A model generated the notes under the pieces. It worked only from the letters and a program-made list of their open reading frames with translations, made no database searches and had not been told where the DNA came from. From CAZBZG01 sp964496245 (GTDB lineage Bacteria > Planctomycetota > SZUA-567), in the NCBI GenBank assembly GCA_964496245.1, contig CAZBZG010000077.1, forward strand, positions 1 to 17,311: a DNA stretch of 17,311 bases, given 5' to 3'. Below are positions 12,875-17,311 of the stretch, piece by piece; positions within the stretch are counted from its first letter, which is position 1; each line of letters begins with the position of its first letter. The translations under genes were made by a program, and so were the position numbers.

Positions 12875-13834
12875 TTACCCCACCGACGCCTTGGCCCGGA
12901 TGACCATGCGGGTGGGATGCACTTCGACCTCGGGCGTGAAAGGCATGGTGGCCTCGCCCTGCAGGCTAACGCTGATGAGATCGAAGTAGTCCACGGACGG
13001 CGCTTCGAGCGCGAGCGGGCCCCGGTCTTCGTCGGCCAGCACGAGGCGCGTGCGCGTGCCGCCGTCCACCGCCTCCACGAATCCCTTGGTGCCGAAGATG
13101 CGGAGGGTCTCGTTGCCCCAGGAGCCGAAGGCGCGCGGGTTGAGATAGTTGGCGATGGCCACGGCCAGGCCGCCGTTCTCGAGCGTCATCATCATGGACG
13201 AGGCCATGCGCAGGTCCCCGGCGCCGGGATTGCCGAAGCCCGTTTCCTGGCCCTGAATGCGCGCGACCGGGGTACCGGCCACGTGCTCGATGAAACGCAG
13301 CGCATGCACGCCCGCCTGCATGAGCAGCCCGCCGTCCACGTCCTCGTCCTGCGGCCGGCGGTCGTGGTACGGGTAGGACTTCTGGGCGAGCACCTGGACC
13401 ACGTCGCCGATGGTCCCCTCCCGCACGCACGCGGCCATGGCCTGGAAGGGCTGGTGCAGGGCCGTGCCCGCCATCTCGTGGAAACGCTTGCCCGTGCGCT
13501 CGGCTGCGGCCAGGATGGCGTCGAGCTCGGGTTCGGTCATGGCGCAGGGCTTTTCTGCGTACACGTGCTTGCCCGCGTCGAGGCACTGGATGGCCTGGGC
13601 CGCCTGGTCGCGCCGCCGGGGCGAACAGAGCGAGACGAGCTCGACCCGGTCGTCGGACAGGAGCGCGTCGAGCGTCTCGTGCTGCCGGATGCCCTCGGCC
13701 TGTTGCAGCGACACGGGCAGCTTCTCGGGGGCAAATCCGGCGTACGCCACCAGTTCGGCCCGCGCGTGCTCCGCGAGCCGGCCCTGGATCTGGTGGCCGT
13801 TCATACCAAAGAGTCCGATGCCGATCTTGGGCAT
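12875..13834 (-). CDS. Gfo/Idh/MocA-family NAD(P)-dependent sugar oxidoreductase
   Basis: The 319-residue protein is a cytoplasmic dehydrogenase of the glucose-fructose oxidoreductase/inositol dehydrogenase family, normally oxidising or reducing a sugar, sugar acid or cyclitol. The Rossmann fold opens with KIGIGLFGMNGH, a variant of the glycine motif. The catalytic lysine lies in HVYAEKP (K95). The C-terminal domain holds the family pattern GGLLMQAGVHALRF with H177, followed by beta-sheet. The ATG at 13834 has AGGAG 5 nt upstream; the longer open frame upstream overlaps the kinase gene and is not coding. It lies 34 bp downstream of the xylulokinase-like gene and must be co-transcribed with it, which suggests a shared sugar. 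The specific substrate cannot be read from the sequence. Confidence 0.93.
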   Translation of the reverse strand: MPKIGIGLFGMNGHQIQGRLAEHARAELVAYAGFAPEKLPVSLQQAEGIRQHETLDALLSDDRVELVSLCSPRRRDQAAQAIQCLDAGKHVYAEKPCAMTEPELDAILAAAERTGKRFHEMAGTALHQPFQAMAACVREGTIGDVVQVLAQKSYPYHDRRPQDEDVDGGLLMQAGVHALRFIEHVAGTPVARIQGQETGFGNPGAGDLRMASSMMMTLENGGLAVAIANYLNPRAFGSWGNETLRIFGTKGFVEAVDGGTRTRLVLADEDRGPLALEAPSVDYFDLISVSLQGEATMPFTPEVEVHPTRMVIRAKASVG

Positions 13835-13868
13835 GCCGTCTCCTGTGGACAGGTCCGCGCCGTACAAT

Positions 13869-15437
13869 TCACCCGATCCCGTAGCACTCCTTGAGCTTGT
13901 CGCGGAAACGGGCGGCGAGGTCTTCGTAGGTGGCTGCCTGGCCCGCGTCCGGCTCGACTGCGCCGGGCATGGGCGCGGCGAACGCGCCGAAGAGCTCCGC
14001 CCACGCCGCGCCGGTCCTGCCCTGGGCGGCCATGAGCGCGGCGCCCAGGCCGGCCGAGTTGCTGACCCGCAGGCGCACCATGCGCGCGCCAAAGACATCG
14101 GCAAAGACCCGGAGGATGCCTTCGTTCTGCGACGCGCCGCCGGTGACGCGGATCGTGGTCGGCCGCTCGCCGATCCACTCGGAGTGGATCTTCATGGACA
14201 CGGCCTGGGCCTCGACCACGGCGCGCGCAGCTGCAGCCGGTTCCTTCCACGCTTCGAACGCCTCGCTGCCGAAGAGCTTGGCCCCGGCTTCGAGCACGAG
14301 CGGCGTGGTCTCGGTCTCGAAATACGGGAGCATCAGGTTGCCGTCGTTGCCGGCTCGCGTTGCTTCGACGATGGCCCTGGCGAGCCCGTCGTAGTCGAGG
14401 CCCGTCTTCTCGAGCACCGCCTCGCGCGCGAGCGAACCGTTCGTGAAGCAGATCAGGCTCATGAACCCGCCCGCAGGATTGCCGAACACGTGGCCGTACC
14501 CGTTGGGGTCGGTGCACGGCTCCTGCATGGCGCCGAAGAACGTGTCGCTCGTGCCCAGACTGATCACGGCCGTGCCCGGCTGGGTCGCGCCCATGCCGAC
14601 CAGGCTGCAGGGGTTGTCCCCGGACCAGGCATAGACGGGCGTGCCCGCCCGGAAGCCGTAGGTCGAGACGAAGTAGGGCGCGATCTCGCCCACCTGGGTG
14701 CCGCCGGCCACGACCGGCGGAAGGCGCTTTCGCAGGTCCGGCGCAGTGGCTGCGAGCAGCGGCTCGCTCCAGTCGCCCGCGCCGAGGTCCATCAAGTTCA
14801 TGCCCGCCCCGTCCCCGCGGTCGATGGCTGCGTCCCCGCCTGCGAGCACGCTGGCCATGAAGCTGCTCACCAGGTGAATGCGGGCCGTGGCTGCGTACGC
14901 GCCAGGATCTTCTTTGGAGAACTTGCGGATCTGCGGGCCGGTGAAGCGTTCGATCGTGCGCGAGCCTGAGATCCGGGTCACGGTCTCGTTGCCGCCCGCG
15001 GCCCCGGCGATCTCCTTGCACTCGGCTGTGGTGGAACTGTCCATCCAGATGGGCGCGACCGGCCGGCTGAGGCAGGAGCGGATCTGGTCGGCGAGCGGGG
15101 CGTCGGCGCTTTGGGCCACGCCCTGGAGGAACTGCTCGTTCAGATAGACCGACCCGTGCTGCTGACCCGATCCGCTGACGCCTTCGATCGTGGACCAGTC
15201 GAAGCCTTCCTGCCTGGCATCGGCCAGCAGCTTGTCGAGCGCAGCCACCCACAACAGCGGGTCGCTCTGGCGCACGAGCGGATCGTCGGTCTCGAGAAAG
15301 CCGTTGGGACACGTGTAGTCCGGCAGGTCCTTGCCGTACTGGACGCTCCGGTCCAGGACCACCTCGCCCCTGTCCGTATCGATCACAAGGGCGCTCAAGC
15401 TCTGCGTGCTGGAATCGAGTCCGAGAGTTCGTGCCAT
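13869..15437 (-). CDS. xylB: FGGY-family sugar kinase, xylulokinase of the eukaryote-like type
   Basis: The enzyme should phosphorylate a ketose, most likely D-xylulose to xylulose 5-phosphate, feeding the pentose phosphate pathway. The 522-residue product shows LGLDSSTQS (6-14), GSGQQHGSVYL (89-99), WMDSSTTAE (131-139), the catalytic-base region WSGDNPCSL with D274, the ATP-site SLGTSDT (293-299), and a C-terminal VTGGASQNEG. From memory, WMDSSTTAEC, ERFTGPQI, LVSSF, DGAGMNL and CFTNGSL closely parallel animal xylulokinase rather than the E. coli XylB type. The start at ATG 15437 is strongly supported by AGGAGG 5 nt upstream. It heads a two-gene unit with the Gfo/Idh/MocA oxidoreductase. Another pentulose substrate is possible; assignment to FGGY is certain. 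Confidence 0.9.
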   Translation of the reverse strand: MARTLGLDSSTQSLSALVIDTDRGEVVLDRSVQYGKDLPDYTCPNGFLETDDPLVRQSDPLLWVAALDKLLADARQEGFDWSTIEGVSGSGQQHGSVYLNEQFLQGVAQSADAPLADQIRSCLSRPVAPIWMDSSTTAECKEIAGAAGGNETVTRISGSRTIERFTGPQIRKFSKEDPGAYAATARIHLVSSFMASVLAGGDAAIDRGDGAGMNLMDLGAGDWSEPLLAATAPDLRKRLPPVVAGGTQVGEIAPYFVSTYGFRAGTPVYAWSGDNPCSLVGMGATQPGTAVISLGTSDTFFGAMQEPCTDPNGYGHVFGNPAGGFMSLICFTNGSLAREAVLEKTGLDYDGLARAIVEATRAGNDGNLMLPYFETETTPLVLEAGAKLFGSEAFEAWKEPAAAARAVVEAQAVSMKIHSEWIGERPTTIRVTGGASQNEGILRVFADVFGARMVRLRVSNSAGLGAALMAAQGRTGAAWAELFGAFAAPMPGAVEPDAGQAATYEDLAARFRDKLKECYGIG

Positions 15438-15529
15438 GGTTTCCTCCTGTGCGGACCGCGCGTCGAGCGGACTGCCCCGCGGCCGACGCGTCAAGCTCGG
15501 CCGGCCCTCGTGCCGGCGACTCCGCGCCA

Positions 15530-15558
15530 TTCATGCCGCATTCCCGGCGTCCTGTCAA
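15530..15558 (-). promoter_or_regulatory. Promoter candidate for the xylulokinase-oxidoreductase pair
   Basis: A perfect TTGACA at 15558-15553 is followed after 17 bp by CATGAA (15535-15530), a poor -10 box (three of six). Start of transcription near 15523 would leave a leader of about 85 nt. The -35 box has the same sequence and spacing as the purL promoter, which supports it slightly. Confidence 0.35.
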
Positions 15559-15591
15559 GGATCGGTCGCATCGTTCCCGCAGCTCGAGGGG

Positions 15592-15619
15592 TTGCGCCCG
15601 CCACGGCCGGCGGTAGACT
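15592..15619 (+). promoter_or_regulatory. Weak promoter candidate for the lipoprotein gene
   Basis: TTGCGC (15592-15597), a 16-bp spacer and TAGACT (15614-15619) match 3 and 4 of 6 consensus bases. It lies 45 bp before the start codon in the divergent intergenic region. Confidence 0.25.
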
Positions 15620-15664
15620 GGGTGGACCGCGATCGACGTCGCCCCCTGTTCGGAAGGAGCGGAC

Positions 15665-17311
15665 ATGCGAACCGCTGCACTGGGTGCTGTGCTCACTTCG
15701 CTGATCCTGGTCGGATGCGGCCATTCCGGCACCGCGCCCCGGGCGGCTGAGGAGCCGCCCGCCGGCTGCCCTGCCCCGCTCGCCGACCTGACCCGGCGCC
15801 TCCAGGCCATTCTCGAACGCGGCGTGTTCCCGGCCGAAAAGGTCGAGGCCGCACAGATGCAGGCCCTGCTCCATCCCGACCGCGGCTTCCGCACCGACTT
15901 CCAGCGCTGGCGCGAGAACAACCGGACCTACAACCGCAAGCTCGAAGAGCTGCAGCAATACACCCCCCTGCCGATCGTGCGCGCGCTCAAGGAGGCGCCG
16001 CTGGACACGCCGTGGCGCGCCGAACGCTGGGTGCGCGAGCTCGCTGGCACGCCGGACGAGCCCACCGACGCGCTCGCCCAGGCCCAGCGGTTGCTCGCCG
16101 CGTTCCCGGATGCGCAGCCGCCAGCACCCCGCAGGGCAGATGCGGAAGAGAACGCCAACGCGTTCGAGCGGTTCGTCAAGGCCTGCGCGGAAGCCGCGAG
16201 AATCGTGGACCAGGACGCGCTCGGGGACATCCCCCCCGACCAGCGGCAGCTGCTCGCATTCGTCCTGCCTTGGATCTGCTGGGTCGAAGGACGATTCATC
16301 AACCGGTCCGAGGGCTCGCCGTTCTACGGCTTCCACTGGTCGTTCTACCCGGCCAGTCGGTTCCGGCCGGGCCGGGACATGAAGGTGGCGATCGAGGACC
16401 CGCTCCTGCCGGCCATGGTCGAACAGCTCCCGCCGCAACTTCGCGACGCCAAAGGTCCCTTTGGCACGAAGCTGGAGACCTACTGGCTGGAAGCGAGCGC
16501 GCGCACGGCCGTGCCCAAGGCGCTCTACAGCATGACCGGGATCTACCGGCTCCTGCGGGCGCTCGCCGGCCAGCCCGTGGACGGCGGCCCGATCAAGCAG
16601 GACCACGGCACGGGCCATCCGGACAGGCATCCGACGTTCGCACATGCCGTGGACTTCGCCGCCATGCAGCGCGCGCTCCAGCACATCCGGCCCACGCTGT
16701 CCGCAAAACATCTGGCAGAGGTGAAGCGCGCGATCGAAACGCTGCCGGCAGGGGATCCGCCCGCCGAGGTAGCGGGCGTGGAGGGCAAGCTCCTGGCCAC
16801 ACGAAAGACGCCCCACGGCTGGATCCTGGTGGGCCGACCTGGTGCGAACACGTACGAAAACGTGGACGCTCTGGCGATCCTCGACCTCGGCGGCGAAGAC
16901 ACGTACATCCACAACAAGCCCGAAGCGCGCCTGGGCCGGCAACCGCTCCACCTGATCGTGGACATGGCGGGCGATGACGTCTACCAGACCCGCGGCGTGG
17001 GCGGGCCCGGCGCCGGGATCCTGGGCATCGGAATCCTGATCGATTGCGCGGGCGACGACCGGTACTGCCAGGGCTTGTCCGAACGCTTCGCGCCGCGCAA
17101 GCACACGCATAAGACGCTTGTGGCGCCCGATCCCGAGGGCGTGAAGACCGCGCTCGTGCCCTACGTCACGCTCTACGGCGATCCCGAGCATCCGGACGCA
17201 CCGGGCGTGGTGCTGGACAGCGGCTTCGCCTTTGGCGCGGGTTTCCTGGGGGTCGGCGTGCACATCGACCGCGCGGGCAACGATCTCTACCTCGGCCAGA
17301 AGTACGCCTTC
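15665..17311 (+). CDS. Lipoprotein with acidic D-x-x-G-x-D-x-Y repeats, 3' end outside window
   Basis: The frame is open from ATG 15665 to the window edge (549 codons, no stop). AAGGAG lies 5 nt before the ATG. The N terminus MRTAALGAVLTSLILVGC is a lipoprotein signal with lipobox LVGC, so C18 should be lipidated and the protein anchored outside the cytoplasm. Residues 30-400 are mainly helical and not recognised. From about 400 a repeat appears: LDLGGEDTY (D407-Y414), VDMAGDDVY (D433-Y440), IDCAGDDRY (D460-Y467), IDRAGNDLY (D535-Y542), usually preceded by a G-x-G hydrophobic strand such as FLGVGVHI. The pattern suggests a repetitive beta structure, possibly binding calcium through the acidic turns. 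I associate similar repeats with uncharacterised planctomycete-type proteins, from memory. The enzymatic role, if any, is unknown. It is divergent from the xylulokinase unit. Confidence 0.92.
   Translation, partial: MRTAALGAVLTSLILVGCGHSGTAPRAAEEPPAGCPAPLADLTRRLQAILERGVFPAEKVEAAQMQALLHPDRGFRTDFQRWRENNRTYNRKLEELQQYTPLPIVRALKEAPLDTPWRAERWVRELAGTPDEPTDALAQAQRLLAAFPDAQPPAPRRADAEENANAFERFVKACAEAARIVDQDALGDIPPDQRQLLAFVLPWICWVEGRFINRSEGSPFYGFHWSFYPASRFRPGRDMKVAIEDPLLPAMVEQLPPQLRDAKGPFGTKLETYWLEASARTAVPKALYSMTGIYRLLRALAGQPVDGGPIKQDHGTGHPDRHPTFAHAVDFAAMQRALQHIRPTLSAKHLAEVKRAIETLPAGDPPAEVAGVEGKLLATRKTPHGWILVGRPGANTYENVDALAILDLGGEDTYIHNKPEARLGRQPLHLIVDMAGDDVYQTRGVGGPGAGILGIGILIDCAGDDRYCQGLSERFAPRKHTHKTLVAPDPEGVKTALVPYVTLYGDPEHPDAPGVVLDSGFAFGAGFLGVGVHIDRAGNDLYLGQKYAF

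Noticed and set aside
12482..13894. 470-codon plus-strand frame starting in the UROD remnant
   Set aside because: Only its first 38 codons match the family. The rest runs through the non-coding junction and then antisense to the Gfo/Idh/MocA gene.
15491..17263. 590-codon open frame on the minus strand
   Set aside because: Antisense to the lipoprotein gene, which has a ribosome binding site, a lipobox and regular repeats, so the plus strand is the coding one.
1..17311. tRNA, rRNA, CRISPR array, phage or defence genes
   Set aside because: None seen on reading both strands; all coding sequence of recognisable type is metabolic, signalling or surface-associated.

Overview
The window is GC-rich throughout and holds eleven intact genes, one gene running off the right edge, and one gene remnant. 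The mix is PurL with fused PurS-like domains, a soluble Ser/Thr kinase among housekeeping genes, a sulfatase beside a GH106-type glycoside hydrolase, a UROD-family remnant, a Gfo/Idh/MocA oxidoreductase, and a lipoprotein with D-x-x-G-[DN/ED]-D-x-Y repeats. This suggests a bacterium of the Planctomycetota-Verrucomicrobiota-Kiritimatiellota-Lentisphaerota group. The assignment is inferred from gene content only; there is no rRNA or other phylogenetic marker in the window.

Left half (59-8056, all minus strand, read right to left): purL, purQ, a Hanks-type Ser/Thr kinase, accA, pyrF, then an M42/M20-like zinc exopeptidase. Gaps are 28-138 bp, so purL to pyrF looks like one transcript. A consensus-like promoter (TTGACA-17-GAGAAT) sits just upstream of purL. 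The run combines purine synthesis (step 4), pyrimidine synthesis (last step), the first committed step of fatty-acid synthesis and a signalling kinase. Between pyrF and the peptidase gene lies a 163-bp non-coding element (1187-1349). It has 13-bp perfect terminal inverted repeats, an inner 26-bp near-perfect inverted repeat and an 8-bp flanking direct repeat. This is a well-formed MITE-like insertion, and the duplicated target contains the pyrF stop codon.

Middle (8357-12595, plus strand): a Cys-type sulfatase without a signal peptide, then a GH106-like glycoside hydrolase (alpha-L-rhamnosidase family), then a broken uroporphyrinogen-decarboxylase-family gene that has lost an out-of-frame internal segment. 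Next comes a visibly less GC-rich non-coding stretch (about 12600-12780). Together the intact pair suggests intracellular breakdown of a sulfated, possibly rhamnose-containing, oligosaccharide.

Right part: a minus-strand pair, a xylulokinase of the eukaryote-like FGGY type followed by a Gfo/Idh/MocA dehydrogenase (15437 to 12875), with a TTGACA promoter candidate upstream. Divergent from it is a plus-strand lipoprotein gene (15665 to beyond 17311) with at least four acidic D/G/Y repeats; its 3' end is outside the window. No tRNA, rRNA, CRISPR array or transposase gene was seen.
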